A stretch of DNA of 64,000 nucleotides from Bradyrhizobium sp. (GTDB lineage: Bacteria > Pseudomonadota > Alphaproteobacteria > Rhizobiales > Xanthobacteraceae): assembly GCF_004799445.1 (NCBI RefSeq), contig NZ_SSNA01000112.1:1-64000 (forward strand). The letters are read 5' to 3'. How positions within the stretch are numbered: the first letter of the stretch is position 1; each line of letters opens with the position of its first letter. The notes under the pieces are model-generated. The model was not told where the DNA came from and did no database searches. It saw only the letters and a list, made by a program, of their open reading frames with translations. This document shows, in pieces, positions 29,046 through 38,682 of the stretch. The position numbers and the translations under genes are program-made.

Positions 29046-29810
29046 ATGGGCTTCATTTCTTTTCCCGTACTGCTGATCATCATTTATGCCCTGATTTCGC
29101 TTCGGGTGCTCAAGCAGTATGAGCGCGGCGTGGTGTTTCTGCTCGGCCGGTTTGCCGGCGTGCGCGGCCCCGGCCTGACCTTGATCTTCATGCCGTTCCA
29201 GACCATGACGCGGGTGTCCTTGCGCACCGTCACCATGCAGATCCCATCGCAAAAGATCATCACCAAGGACAACGTCTCGATCGATATCGCGGCGGTCGCC
29301 TATTACCACATCACCGATCCGGAAAAGGCCGTGATCGCCATCGAGAACGTCTACAACGCGATCAACCAGATCAGCCAGACCACGGTGCGCAACGTGGTGG
29401 GTCGCTTCAGCCTCGATCAGCTGTTGTCCGATACCGCCAGCATCAACGATCAGATCAAGAACGTCATCGACCTCCACACCGAACCCTGGGGCACCCAGGT
29501 CACGGCGGTGGAGATCAAGGACATCACGCTGCCGGACAACATGCAGCGAGCGATGGCCAAGGAAGCCGAGGCCGAGCGTGAACGCCGCGCCAAGATCGTC
29601 GCCGCCGAAGGCGAATACCAGGCCGCGGTGAAGCTCGGCCAGGCGGCCGACATCATCACCCAGCATCCGGTGGCGCTGCAGCTTCGCACCCTGCAGACGA
29701 TGGCCGAAATCTCGGTGGAAAAAAACTCCACCATCATCTTCCCCGCCCAGTTCATGACGACGGTGCAGGAAGCGATCGCGCTGCTTTCAAAGGACTCGGC
29801 GTCGAAGTAG
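29046..29810 (+). CDS. Slipin (SPFH/stomatin-like) family protein
   Basis: LRVLKQYERGVVFLLGRFAGVRGPGLTLIFMPFQTMTRVSLRT; C-terminal AMAKEAEAERERRAKIVAAEGEYQAA. Confidence 0.92.
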   Translation: MGFISFPVLLIIIYALISLRVLKQYERGVVFLLGRFAGVRGPGLTLIFMPFQTMTRVSLRTVTMQIPSQKIITKDNVSIDIAAVAYYHITDPEKAVIAIENVYNAINQISQTTVRNVVGRFSLDQLLSDTASINDQIKNVIDLHTEPWGTQVTAVEIKDITLPDNMQRAMAKEAEAERERRAKIVAAEGEYQAAVKLGQAADIITQHPVALQLRTLQTMAEISVEKNSTIIFPAQFMTTVQEAIALLSKDSASK

Positions 29811-31397
29811 CCTCGTCCACGATTGGCCCGGCGCCGTTGCCTGGGTTTGCGGCCACTTTCCGGCGAAGGGCACCAGTAGAAGTCCGATCAGCGCCACGGC
29901 CGCGAGCAGCGCCCAGGCTTCGTTGACGGAAAGCGCGAACGCCGCCTTCTCGACCATCGGGCGGACATAGGCCTCGACGGCGGCGTCCGATACATCGGGC
30001 GGCCGGTGCAGGAACAGCTTCAGATCAAGCCCGATCGCCTGCGCCGCGGTGACGTCGCCGGCAATCAGCCGGTCGCGCAAGGCCTCGCCATGCCCAATGG
30101 TGCGCCCATAGAGGATGGTATCGATCAACGCGATGCCGATCGCCCCGCCAAGGTTGCGCATCAGGTTGAACAGGCCCGAGGCGTCGGGCACCTGCGCTGC
30201 CGTCAGCGTGCCCAGCGCCAGCCGTGTCGGAGGCAGCAGGCAGAACATGATCGCGATGCCGCGCAGGACCTGGGGCCAGAACATCTCGTCGAAATCGGCG
30301 ACCCGGCTTTGCCACGCGCTCAAGCCGAGGCCGAGCGCGAACAGCGCGAAGCCCGCCGCGGACAGCATGCGCGCATCAAGCCTGCTTTCCAGGTGACCCG
30401 CGACCGGCGCGGTGACGAGTTGCGCGACGCCGGTGACGAGCATGATGGTGCCGATCTCGAAGGCGTCGTGATGCCGGACATAGGCGAGGAAGACCGGCAT
30501 CAGATAGACCGAGCCGAATAATCCAACCCCGAGGCAGAAACTCAAGCCGCAACCGACCGCAAAGGAGCGCGCCCGCAAGGTCGAAAGCTCCACCACCGGA
30601 TGCCGTGCTCCAAGCGTCCTGAATGCGAAGAGGGTTGCGGTCACCGTACTCACCGCGAACAGGCCGAGGCAGAGCGGCGAAAGCCAGCCATCCTGCGGGG
30701 CCTGTTTCAGGCCGATCTCGAGCGAGGCCAGCGAAATCGCCATCAGCACGAGCGAAGTGCGGTCGAGCGTGGCGAGATCGGTGAAATTGGGTTTCTCCGC
30801 CGGCAGCAAAAACGGCGTGGCGGCCGCCGCGATCAGCCCGGGGGCGACATTGATCAGGAACAGCCAGTGCCAGGACCAGGTCTCGGTGATCCAGCCGCCG
30901 ACCACCGGGCCGACCGTCGGCGCCAGCACCGCCATGATGCCGGCTATCGTGGTGGCGATCGGGTGCAGGCGGACCGGAAACAGCAGGAACACCGCGGAAA
31001 ACACCGCCGGGATCAGCGTGCCGCCGGCAAAGCCCTGAAGCACGCGGAAACCGACCAGGGTCGGAAAATCGAAGCTCGACGCGCAGCCGATCGAGGCCAG
31101 GGTAAACAGGCTGATCGAACCGACAAACAGCCAGCGCAAGCTCAGCACGCGCGTCAGCCAGCCCGTCAATGGAATGGCGATGATTTCCGCGATCAGATAG
31201 GCGGTCTGAATCCAGCTCATCGCATCGCGCGAGATTTCGAGCGCCTGCTGGATCGCGGGCAGCGAGGCCGCGACCACCTGGATGTCGAGGATCGCCATGA
31301 ACATGCCGAGGCACATCAGGAGGAAGCCGAGCCACGTCGCGGCATTGGCTTCGCCCGGCGCGGCGATCCCTTCGCTTGCGGCAATCCCCTCACTCAT
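29787..31397 (-). CDS. DHA2 family efflux MFS transporter
   Basis: 14-TM-like; MAILDIQVVAASLPAIQQALEISRDAMSWIQTAYLIAEIIAIPLTGWL; GGTLIPAVFS. Confidence 0.92.
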   Translation of the reverse strand: MSEGIAASEGIAAPGEANAATWLGFLLMCLGMFMAILDIQVVAASLPAIQQALEISRDAMSWIQTAYLIAEIIAIPLTGWLTRVLSLRWLFVGSISLFTLASIGCASSFDFPTLVGFRVLQGFAGGTLIPAVFSAVFLLFPVRLHPIATTIAGIMAVLAPTVGPVVGGWITETWSWHWLFLINVAPGLIAAAATPFLLPAEKPNFTDLATLDRTSLVLMAISLASLEIGLKQAPQDGWLSPLCLGLFAVSTVTATLFAFRTLGARHPVVELSTLRARSFAVGCGLSFCLGVGLFGSVYLMPVFLAYVRHHDAFEIGTIMLVTGVAQLVTAPVAGHLESRLDARMLSAAGFALFALGLGLSAWQSRVADFDEMFWPQVLRGIAIMFCLLPPTRLALGTLTAAQVPDASGLFNLMRNLGGAIGIALIDTILYGRTIGHGEALRDRLIAGDVTAAQAIGLDLKLFLHRPPDVSDAAVEAYVRPMVEKAAFALSVNEAWALLAAVALIGLLLVPFAGKWPQTQATAPGQSWTRLLRRRVL

Positions 31398-31909
31398 GGA
31401 GCGGACCGCGCCGTCATTGCGGCGGAGGCATCGAGGGCGCGGTTTTCGGCGCGGATGCGGATGGCGAGAACCGCTGAATTGAGCACCGTGAAGATCACGG
31501 CGGCGAGCGGCAGGCCGAACACAAGCGGAAGCACGGCGATTTCGCCGGCAACCACGGCATAGTTGGGATGGGCGAGAAATCGATACGGTCCCGCCGACAC
31601 CAGGTTCTCGCCCGGCAGCACAATGATCCGCGTGGTCCACCGCGGCCCCAGCGTTCGCATCACCCAGATCCGCAAGCCCTGCAGCATAAGATAGATCAGC
31701 AACGCTGCGACATTGACCGGCCGGTCGTGCCCGAACACCCACAGCGAGATCAGCCAGCCGGCATGGACGGCGACCATCAATGGATAGTGCCGCGGGGCGA
31801 CCTCGACGGCGCCGCGGGCCATCAGCCGGCGCGTGTTGTAATGTGAGAGAACAAGTTCTCCGGCGCGCTGCAGCGTGACCAGCGCGAGGATGAATTCGGC
31901 CGCCGTCAC
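31394..31909 (-). CDS. Isoprenylcysteine carboxyl methyltransferase-like membrane protein
   Basis: LGPRWTTRIIVLPGENLVSAGPYRFLAHPNYAVVAGEIAVLPLVFG; GTGA and ATGA overlaps with neighbours. Confidence 0.87.
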   Translation of the reverse strand: MTAAEFILALVTLQRAGELVLSHYNTRRLMARGAVEVAPRHYPLMVAVHAGWLISLWVFGHDRPVNVAALLIYLMLQGLRIWVMRTLGPRWTTRIIVLPGENLVSAGPYRFLAHPNYAVVAGEIAVLPLVFGLPLAAVIFTVLNSAVLAIRIRAENRALDASAAMTARSAP

Positions 31910-32985
31910 GCGGCGTGCCGCAGACTGACGCAGCTTGCGCTGAAGCCGGGGCCGAGTGCTGTCAACAGCGAGCGTGCCGGCAACCCCTTCGCGCGGGCCC
32001 GTTCGAGGATGAAAAGCACCGTCGGCGACGACATATTGCCGTAGTCGGCGATTACCTGCCGTTCGTGCTCCAGCGTTCCCTGATCGAGCGCCAGCGCGGT
32101 CTCGATCGCGTTGATCACCCTGGCGCCGCCGGGGTGGCAGATGAATTGGTCGATATCCGCCAGCGAGAGCTGCATGCGGGCCAGGATCTGCGTCAAGACC
32201 GGTTTGAGTTGCGCAGTGACGAATTCGGGAATGGTGCGGCGAAGGATGACGCCGAACCCTTGCGGATCGACGCTCCAGCCCATCACGTCGAGCGTATCGG
32301 GCCAAAGGTGCTCGCCGGCATGCTCGATCTTTGTCGCGCCGCCGTCGCCCGCGCGCAGCACGATCGCGGCGGCGCCGTCGCCGAACAGGCTGACGGCAAT
32401 GATGTTGGCCTTGGTGAGTTCGTCGAGGCGAAGCGCGAGCGAGCAGAGTTCGATCGTCACCAGCAGCACATTGGTACCAGGCCGCGCCTGGGCGAGGCGC
32501 GAGGCGATCGACAGGCCCGAGGTCCCGCCGGCGCAGCCGAGGCCGAACACCGGCACGCGCGACACGTCGGATCGAAAACCCATCCGGCGATGGACGCGGG
32601 CATCCAGGCTCGGCGTTGCGATCCCGGTGGAGCAAACGGTGACGACGGTGTCGACGTCGGCAGCGTCAAGGCCCGCGCCGGCCAGCGCCTTGCCGGCGAC
32701 GTCGATGAACAGCGCTTCGGCTCCCTCGAGAAACGCTTCGGTGCGCTCCGGCCAGCCTCGCGGCTCGAGATACCACTCGAACGGTTTCACGCCGTGACGC
32801 TTGACGATTCCGGTGTTGGTGAAAATGCTTGCGAACCTGTCGTAATCGGGAAAGCGGCTGCCGAACACGTCCCACGCCGCGGCCTGAACATCCTTCTGCA
32901 AGAAAACGTGCGGAGGTACCGATGTCGCGAGCGAGAGCAGGGCAGCCGTTGGCATTACGAGATCCTTCGTGTCGATTTCCCTCAT
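31906..32985 (-). CDS. Type III polyketide synthase (chalcone/stilbene synthase superfamily)
   Basis: VPVFGLGCAGG (Cys), FICHPGGARVI (His), DYGNMSSPTVLFIL (Asn). Confidence 0.93.
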   Translation of the reverse strand: MREIDTKDLVMPTAALLSLATSVPPHVFLQKDVQAAAWDVFGSRFPDYDRFASIFTNTGIVKRHGVKPFEWYLEPRGWPERTEAFLEGAEALFIDVAGKALAGAGLDAADVDTVVTVCSTGIATPSLDARVHRRMGFRSDVSRVPVFGLGCAGGTSGLSIASRLAQARPGTNVLLVTIELCSLALRLDELTKANIIAVSLFGDGAAAIVLRAGDGGATKIEHAGEHLWPDTLDVMGWSVDPQGFGVILRRTIPEFVTAQLKPVLTQILARMQLSLADIDQFICHPGGARVINAIETALALDQGTLEHERQVIADYGNMSSPTVLFILERARAKGLPARSLLTALGPGFSASCVSLRHAA

Positions 32986-33162
32986 GATGGGAACATCGAC
33001 AGGAAGTCTTTATTTCGGCGCTTGCGAAATTCTTCGCCGGAACGGGTCACTAAAGCGTGAAACCCGCGCACCAGGCGATCACGCTGCGTAGTCGCGGCGT
33101 CCCTGTTCTGTTCGCTGCAACGATGTTTCCTGCAGACTCCGAAGACCGCGGCGGACGCCTCG

Positions 33163-33993
33163 TCAGGCGCTCACGACCGGATTGCGCAGGATACCGATTC
33201 CCTCGATTTCGATTTCGCAGACGTCGCCTGGCCGCAGGAAGATGGGCGGCTTGCGGGGGTAGCCGACGCCTGCCGGCGTGCCGGTGATGATGACGTCGCC
33301 GGGCTCGAGCGTCATGACTTCGGAAATCAGTGCGATGGTGCGCGCGACCGGAAAGATCATGTTGCCCGTGTTGCCGTCCTGCAGGGTCTGGCCGTTCAAA
33401 CGGCAGACGATTCGCAGTCCCGCGGCGCCGGCGGGCAGTTCGTCCGCCGTGACGATGTCGGGGCCGAACGGCCCGGTGCCGTCAAAATTCTTGCCCATGG
33501 TCCATTGCGTCGATTTGCGCTGATAGTCGCGCAGCGAGCCGTCGTTGAAACAGGCGTATCCGAAGACATGGGACAGCGCGTCGGCTTCACTGACATTGCG
33601 CGCCGGCTTGCCGATCACGATCGCAAGTTCGGCCTCGTAGTCGAACTTGTCCGAGCACAGCGGCCGCACCAGCGGCTGGCCATGTGCCACCAGCGAACTT
33701 TTGGTGCGGAGGAAAACCGCGGGGTAATCCGGAATCGGATTGCCGCCTTCCTTGGCGTGGTCGACGTAGTTCAGGCCGATGCAAACGATCTTGCCCGGCT
33801 CGGGCACGGGCAATCCCAGGGTGATGTCGGCGAGGGGATGCGATCGCCCTTCCGTCAACCGGCGGCCTGCCGCAACCGCCGCAATGACGGCCTGCGCTGA
33901 ACCCAGATCGGAATCGGCGATTTCCACGATGCTGTCGCCACGACGCAGCGCCGGGCACCAGCGGCCTTCCCTTAGAAACGAAACCAGACGCAT
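33163..33993 (-). CDS. Fumarylacetoacetate hydrolase family protein
   Basis: IVCIGLNYVDHAKEGGNPIPDYPAVFLRTKSSL, EAELAIVIGKPARNV, MTLEPGDVIITGTPAGVGYPRKPP. Confidence 0.93.
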   Translation of the reverse strand: MRLVSFLREGRWCPALRRGDSIVEIADSDLGSAQAVIAAVAAGRRLTEGRSHPLADITLGLPVPEPGKIVCIGLNYVDHAKEGGNPIPDYPAVFLRTKSSLVAHGQPLVRPLCSDKFDYEAELAIVIGKPARNVSEADALSHVFGYACFNDGSLRDYQRKSTQWTMGKNFDGTGPFGPDIVTADELPAGAAGLRIVCRLNGQTLQDGNTGNMIFPVARTIALISEVMTLEPGDVIITGTPAGVGYPRKPPIFLRPGDVCEIEIEGIGILRNPVVSA

Positions 33994-34049
33994 AGCCATC
34001 TCCGATGCTTGACCATGGCGTCCTTAATCGATATTTTTTTCCAAATCAA

Positions 34050-34067
34050 CATTTTGTCGACAAAATG
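34050..34067. promoter_or_regulatory. Probable GntR-family operator
   Basis: CATTTTGTCGACAAAATG perfect 18-bp palindrome 4 bp upstream of GntR ATG, in divergent intergenic region. Confidence 0.7.
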
Positions 34068-34071
34068 GAAG

Positions 34072-34824
34072 ATGCTCGCAATGATCGACCAGCATGGCGC
34101 GCGAAATCTTCTCACCGGCGAAGCGTCCGGTAAAACGCTGGCGACCCATGCCGTCAGCGCTCTGCGTCAATGGATCCTCGACGGCGCGCTTGCGCCCGGC
34201 AGCCGGCTGCGGATCGAGGAATTGCGCGCACGCTTTGGAATGGGCGCGTCGCCGCTGCGCGAGGCGCTGAGCCAGCTTGCGGCGGAAGGTCTGGTGCAAC
34301 GGCTGGATCAGCGCGGATTTCGCGTCGCGACCGCGGACGCGGCCGAACTCAACGATCTGATCGAGACCCGATGCCTGATCGAAGGCAGCGCCTTGCGGGC
34401 GTCGATCGAGGCCGGCGATGATGCCTGGGAAGAGCGCATCATCATCGCGCACCGCCGGCTCTCGCGCGTGCCACGGTCGCTCGGCGCGGAGGCGTTCATT
34501 CCCAATCCGGAATGGGACAAGCTGCACCTGGCCTTGCACATGGCATTGATCGGCGCGTGTCGGGCAACCACCGTGCTTGAGATCTGCGAAACCCTGCACC
34601 ACCGTGCAACACGTTTTCGAAATTTGTCCAACGCGGTGGCGTGGCGGCAGCGTGAAGTCGGACACGAGCACGACGCGCTGGTGGCGGCTGTGGTTGAGCG
34701 CCGGGCAAACGAGGCGGTTGATCTGCTGTTGAATCATTATCGGAAGACCGGCGCGCTGGTCGGCGAGGCACTCGCCGTGAGCTATCGTGGATCAAGCCCG
34801 GCCGCAGAAATTCAAGGCGCGTGA
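34072..34824 (+). CDS. GntR family transcriptional regulator (FCD/FadR subfamily)
   Basis: LRQWILDGALAPGSRLRIEELRARFGMGASPLREALSQLAAEGLVQRLDQRGFRVA. Confidence 0.9.
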   Translation: MLAMIDQHGARNLLTGEASGKTLATHAVSALRQWILDGALAPGSRLRIEELRARFGMGASPLREALSQLAAEGLVQRLDQRGFRVATADAAELNDLIETRCLIEGSALRASIEAGDDAWEERIIIAHRRLSRVPRSLGAEAFIPNPEWDKLHLALHMALIGACRATTVLEICETLHHRATRFRNLSNAVAWRQREVGHEHDALVAAVVERRANEAVDLLLNHYRKTGALVGEALAVSYRGSSPAAEIQGA

Positions 34825-35855
34825 GACGCCATCGGGAGAACGCCGTGTTCGACAGAAAGTCCGCTTTTGCTTCGCGCCGCGATATCCTGCGTGCGTCCGG
34901 CTGTGTGATCGGCGCCGCAGTGACTGCACGGCTTGGCATCGGGCGCGCCGAGGCGGCGGGCTATCCGGAGCGGCCGATCAAGATCATCGTTCCGTTCGCG
35001 CCCGCCGGCCCCACCGACATCATGGCGCGAATCCTCGGCCAGAATCTCGGGCTCGCGCTGCCCGGCAATGTCATCGTCGAGAACCGCTCGGGCGCCGGCG
35101 GCAATATCGGGATCGGATACGTCGCTCATGCCGAGCCGGACGGCTATACGCTGCTGGTCAGCTCGAGCGCCTACGTGGTCAACCCGAGCCTTTATGCCAA
35201 GGTGCCCTATGATCCCTTCAAGGATTTCGCGCCGATCGCCGAACTCGGCACCTCGCCGAATGCGATCCTGGTCGATCCCAAGCTCGGCATCGACTCGATC
35301 GCCGATCTGATCGCGCGGGGCAAGGCGAAGCCCGACGAACTCAATTATGCGAGCCCCGGCGCCGGCACCACGCCGCACCTTTCCGCCGAACTTCTCAAGA
35401 TCGTAGGCGCCTTCGAGATGACGCATGTGCCGTTTTCCGGCGCCGGCCCGGCCATCCAGGCGCTGCTCGGCGGCATCACGCAAGTAGCCGTCGTTGCCCT
35501 GCCGCCGGCGCTTTCCTATATCGAATCCGGCGCGATCAAGGCGCTGGCCGTTACCGGCGCGCATCGCTGGATCGATCTGCCCCACGTGCCGACCATGGTC
35601 GATCTCGGCTACAAGGATTTCATCGCGGAAACGTTTCAGGCTTTTCTGGCGCCGGCCAAAACCGCGCCTGATATCGTCGAGCGGCTGTCGGCCAAATCGC
35701 TCGAAATCCTGAAGACGCCGGCGATCAAGGATCAGCTGCGCATCAACGGCTTCGAGGTCATCGCCAATGGGCGCGAGGGCCTGCGAAATCGCATCGAAGT
35801 CGAAGTGCCGAAATGGCGCGACGTCATCGCCAAGGCCGGCATCAAGCCGGTCTGA
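34821..35855 (+). CDS. Tripartite tricarboxylate transporter (Bug family) substrate-binding protein
   Basis: YPERPIKIIVPFAPAGPTDIMARILGQNL...VIVENRSGAGGNIGIGYVA...GTTPHLSAELLK. Confidence 0.93.
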   Translation: MRRHRENAVFDRKSAFASRRDILRASGCVIGAAVTARLGIGRAEAAGYPERPIKIIVPFAPAGPTDIMARILGQNLGLALPGNVIVENRSGAGGNIGIGYVAHAEPDGYTLLVSSSAYVVNPSLYAKVPYDPFKDFAPIAELGTSPNAILVDPKLGIDSIADLIARGKAKPDELNYASPGAGTTPHLSAELLKIVGAFEMTHVPFSGAGPAIQALLGGITQVAVVALPPALSYIESGAIKALAVTGAHRWIDLPHVPTMVDLGYKDFIAETFQAFLAPAKTAPDIVERLSAKSLEILKTPAIKDQLRINGFEVIANGREGLRNRIEVEVPKWRDVIAKAGIKPV

Positions 35856-36162
35856 TTGAAATTGAACGCCCGATCGCCACGCGATCGCCAGCTCGAGCTG
35901 CGCCGATCCGGTCGCGGTGGCTCCCAACAATGGCGCTGCGTGTCTGATTGTGCAGGGATCGACGGGCGGCGGCGGCAGGCGGCCGTCTCACGTCAGGCGG
36001 CACAGAGGCAACGATGCGCGCCAATTTCCGCCCATCTGCCGCGGCAAGTGCAGAATCCGCATGGCGGAACCATCGCCGTGCCCGGCAGTTTGCCTTGCCG
36101 GTGGAGTTGTTCCTTGGCATACTTTCAACTTGGCGGGCCCACCTGCCGGTTAAAGGCGCGAG

Positions 36163-36366
36163 ATGAAAAATCGCACATATGTTGCCGAACTGAGCGAGAA
36201 GCTCGGATATCCGACGAGCGAAACGATCGAAGGCCTGCGGCTGTTGAAGGCTTTCATCAAGCTTTCGCCGCTGCAACGGTCTGAAGTTATCGATCTGGTC
36301 GAACGGCTCGTCACCGACCCCGCGCCTGCGCCCGGCGGCATGAACGGGCGGCACGATACGCGCTGA
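36163..36366 (+). CDS. Small hypothetical protein
   Basis: MKNRTYVAELSEKLGYPTSETIEGLRLLKAFIKLSPLQRSEVIDLVERLVTD. Confidence 0.6.
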   Translation: MKNRTYVAELSEKLGYPTSETIEGLRLLKAFIKLSPLQRSEVIDLVERLVTDPAPAPGGMNGRHDTR

Positions 36367-36610
36367 GCGCAATGGTTCGGACAACGGTTCTTGAGATAAC
36401 AAGTCTTGGGGCAATAGGCTGAAATGAAGGAGGTCGCCAGGGGAGCGGCCTCTTTCTGTTTTCGATCATGATCCGATTCGATTGTATCGGTTCATGACCA
36501 TGTCTTTGGCTGAACATGATCTCGGGCAAACGCTTCGCGGCTGTTCCGAGTGAAAACCAACTACCACCTTGCGCTAACGCGGCTTCGGATCCGGATCATG
36601 CTCCAGGATA

Positions 36611-36856
36611 CTATCGTTCCCACCACCACCAGTCGGCATGGGCCCTGCGCCAGTCCGCATGGCGCTGCTGGTTCTGGCCGATCAGAATACCAAAACGCAC
36701 GCAGGCCCTGCGGTCGCCTTTTTCGCAAAGCTGATGGAAGCCGATCATTTCCGCCTCCACCGCGTTCTGGGCATGCGCTGGTGTTGCGACAATCGCTGCG
36801 CTAGCCGAAACGCCGGCTGCGATCACCGCGGCAGTCATCAATGGCCTAAAGATCAT
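36611..36856 (-). CDS. Small secreted protein with Trp-rich C-terminus
   Basis: Signal peptide MIFRPLMTAAVIAAGVSASAAIVATPAHAQ; ends HADWRRAHADWWWWER. Confidence 0.65.
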   Translation of the reverse strand: MIFRPLMTAAVIAAGVSASAAIVATPAHAQNAVEAEMIGFHQLCEKGDRRACVRFGILIGQNQQRHADWRRAHADWWWWER

Positions 36857-37154
36857 TGGTTCTCCTGTTCAAATGCCGCCCCCAAACGAAAAACTAAGGC
36901 GCGTAATCTGAACGCAAACTGAACTCGCGGGAGCGGCCGGCCGCGCGGGTTCGTCGTCAGGAGCCGGGCTGCGGCGTCGACTTCCGCAAGGTCTGGGATG
37001 GCAATTCGTCGCGCGAAAGCAACCGCCTCAAGCTGGAGGTCGACAAGTTCCTCGCTACCGTTCGGGCGGCCTAGCGCCGCCCGGCCGGTTGCCGGCGAAT
37101 TCGCCATCGCGTCGGAAGTGTGGTAACCACGGGCCAAATAGGAGGATTGCGCCG

Positions 37155-37508
37155 ATGGAGGAGCCGAAACTGGAAGTCCCGGCTGAACTGCGCGACTTGG
37201 CGGAGAAAACCATCGATCAGGCGGAAAGGGCGTTCGGGATGTTCTTCGACGCCGCCAACAAATCGGTGGCATCGATTCCGAGCCCCGGCACGCAGATTTC
37301 CAAGCAGGCATTGTCGTTCACCGAGCAGAACATGAAGGCGGCCTTCGAGCACGCGCGCAAACTGGTCCACGCCACCGATCTTCAGCAGGCCATGCAGATT
37401 CAGTCGGAGTTCCTGAAGAGCCAGTTCACCAATGCCGGCGAGCATATGCGACAGATCACGGGCGACGTCATGTCTGCCGCCAAGGACGCAACCAAGCCCA
37501 AATCCTGA
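37155..37508 (+). CDS. Phasin family protein
   Basis: ELRDLAEKTIDQAERAFGMFFDAANKSV...SFTEQNMKAAFEHARKLVHATDLQQAMQIQSEFLKSQF; RBS AGGAGG. Confidence 0.9.
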   Translation: MEEPKLEVPAELRDLAEKTIDQAERAFGMFFDAANKSVASIPSPGTQISKQALSFTEQNMKAAFEHARKLVHATDLQQAMQIQSEFLKSQFTNAGEHMRQITGDVMSAAKDATKPKS

Positions 37509-37817
37509 AGCGCGCGCGGCCCGCAGCGGCGATGCATGCATGAGCAATCCACTGCCCACAATATAGTCTTGCGTGGACTCGCGCCGTGGACTTCAATTTC
37601 ATTTGCAGGTCCTTGACGGGCCACCGGGACTAGCCGCCCGCCGTCTGTCAACCTTTCTGCTGATCCCTGTCGGCCAACACCGGCGGGGATTTGCATTTGT
37701 GGACTTTGCAAATTTTGGCCCTGCAAATGTGGGCTATGTAAAATCCGGACCGTGTAGCTGTCGACGCCACCACACGCCGACGCGGGACCAGCGTGCAGGC
37801 GCCGATCCGCCCGCGCG

Positions 37818-38003
37818 CTAGATGGCCTTGAGAAAACTCTCATCCGACGCGCACGCGCCGCACCGGTAGGTCAGGAGATTGAAGCAGCTGTCTTGCGGCT
37901 CGATCAGGACCAGCCTCATATGCTCGCCACATTTCATGCACGGCATCTCGATGGTGGTTTGAAAGCGCGTGCAGGTCGGTGTCGGTCGGGGAATGTTCAG
38001 CAT
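37818..38003 (-). CDS. Small zinc-ribbon-like protein
   Basis: MPCMKCGEHMRLVLIEPQDSCFNLLTYRCGACASDESFLKAI. Confidence 0.6.
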   Translation of the reverse strand: MLNIPRPTPTCTRFQTTIEMPCMKCGEHMRLVLIEPQDSCFNLLTYRCGACASDESFLKAI

Positions 38004-38254
38004 GCTGTCCTCGGATCCCGTGCAAGACCAAACGCCACGCTACGCCGTTGACCAAAGCCTGACGGCATTGTGTCCGATTCCCGACATAATAGGAATCCGG
38101 TTCCCGACGGGAAAATCGCTCAAAAACTAGGCATTGGGGACGGAACCGGCCGGTCCAGACCGACCGGAGCCGGATCGCATCCGGGCCGATTGCCTCGGCG
38201 CCGCGGTCCAGCTCGCACCGGCAGCGGCCGGCATTGCGGGCCGGCGCGCGCGCG

Positions 38255-38587
38255 TTATTTGCGGAGCGCGCCGATATAGGCGGCGAGATCGGCCGCCTCG
38301 CTCCGGCTCAGATGAAAATCGGGCATCTTCGGGTGCGGCTCGAGCAGGAAGAAGGCGACCTTTTCCGCGGTAAAATCCGATTTGCGCGCGATGGCGGCGA
38401 ATGGCGGAACGTCGGCGCTTGCCCGCTTCTGGTCGCTGTCAACCAGGTGACAGCTGGCGCACCAGCGTTTGGCGAGCACCGCGCCGTGATCCGCGTCGGC
38501 TGCGACCGCCGGGGGAATGCTGAGTGCCCCGCTCAACGCGGCGGTGGCAAATACCAGAACCTGAAGATGTGTGAAACCCGCGCGCAT
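38255..38587 (-). CDS. Class I cytochrome c-like protein
   Basis: Signal peptide, CASCH heme motif, KMPDFHLSRSEAADLAAYI Met-ligand region. Confidence 0.88.
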   Translation of the reverse strand: MRAGFTHLQVLVFATAALSGALSIPPAVAADADHGAVLAKRWCASCHLVDSDQKRASADVPPFAAIARKSDFTAEKVAFFLLEPHPKMPDFHLSRSEAADLAAYIGALRK

Positions 38588-38682
38588 CCGATGTTCTCCT
38601 CCGACAGGCCGACGGCCCATGCGAGGGCTCTGCATACTGCGTCAATCTGTTAAAAACAATGCGCCGTAACGCGCCGGCGCCG

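Noticed and set aside
30600-31562. 320-aa plus-strand ORF within the DHA2 exporter
   Set aside because: His/Gln/Arg-rich translation typical of reverse frame of a membrane protein; no supporting signals.
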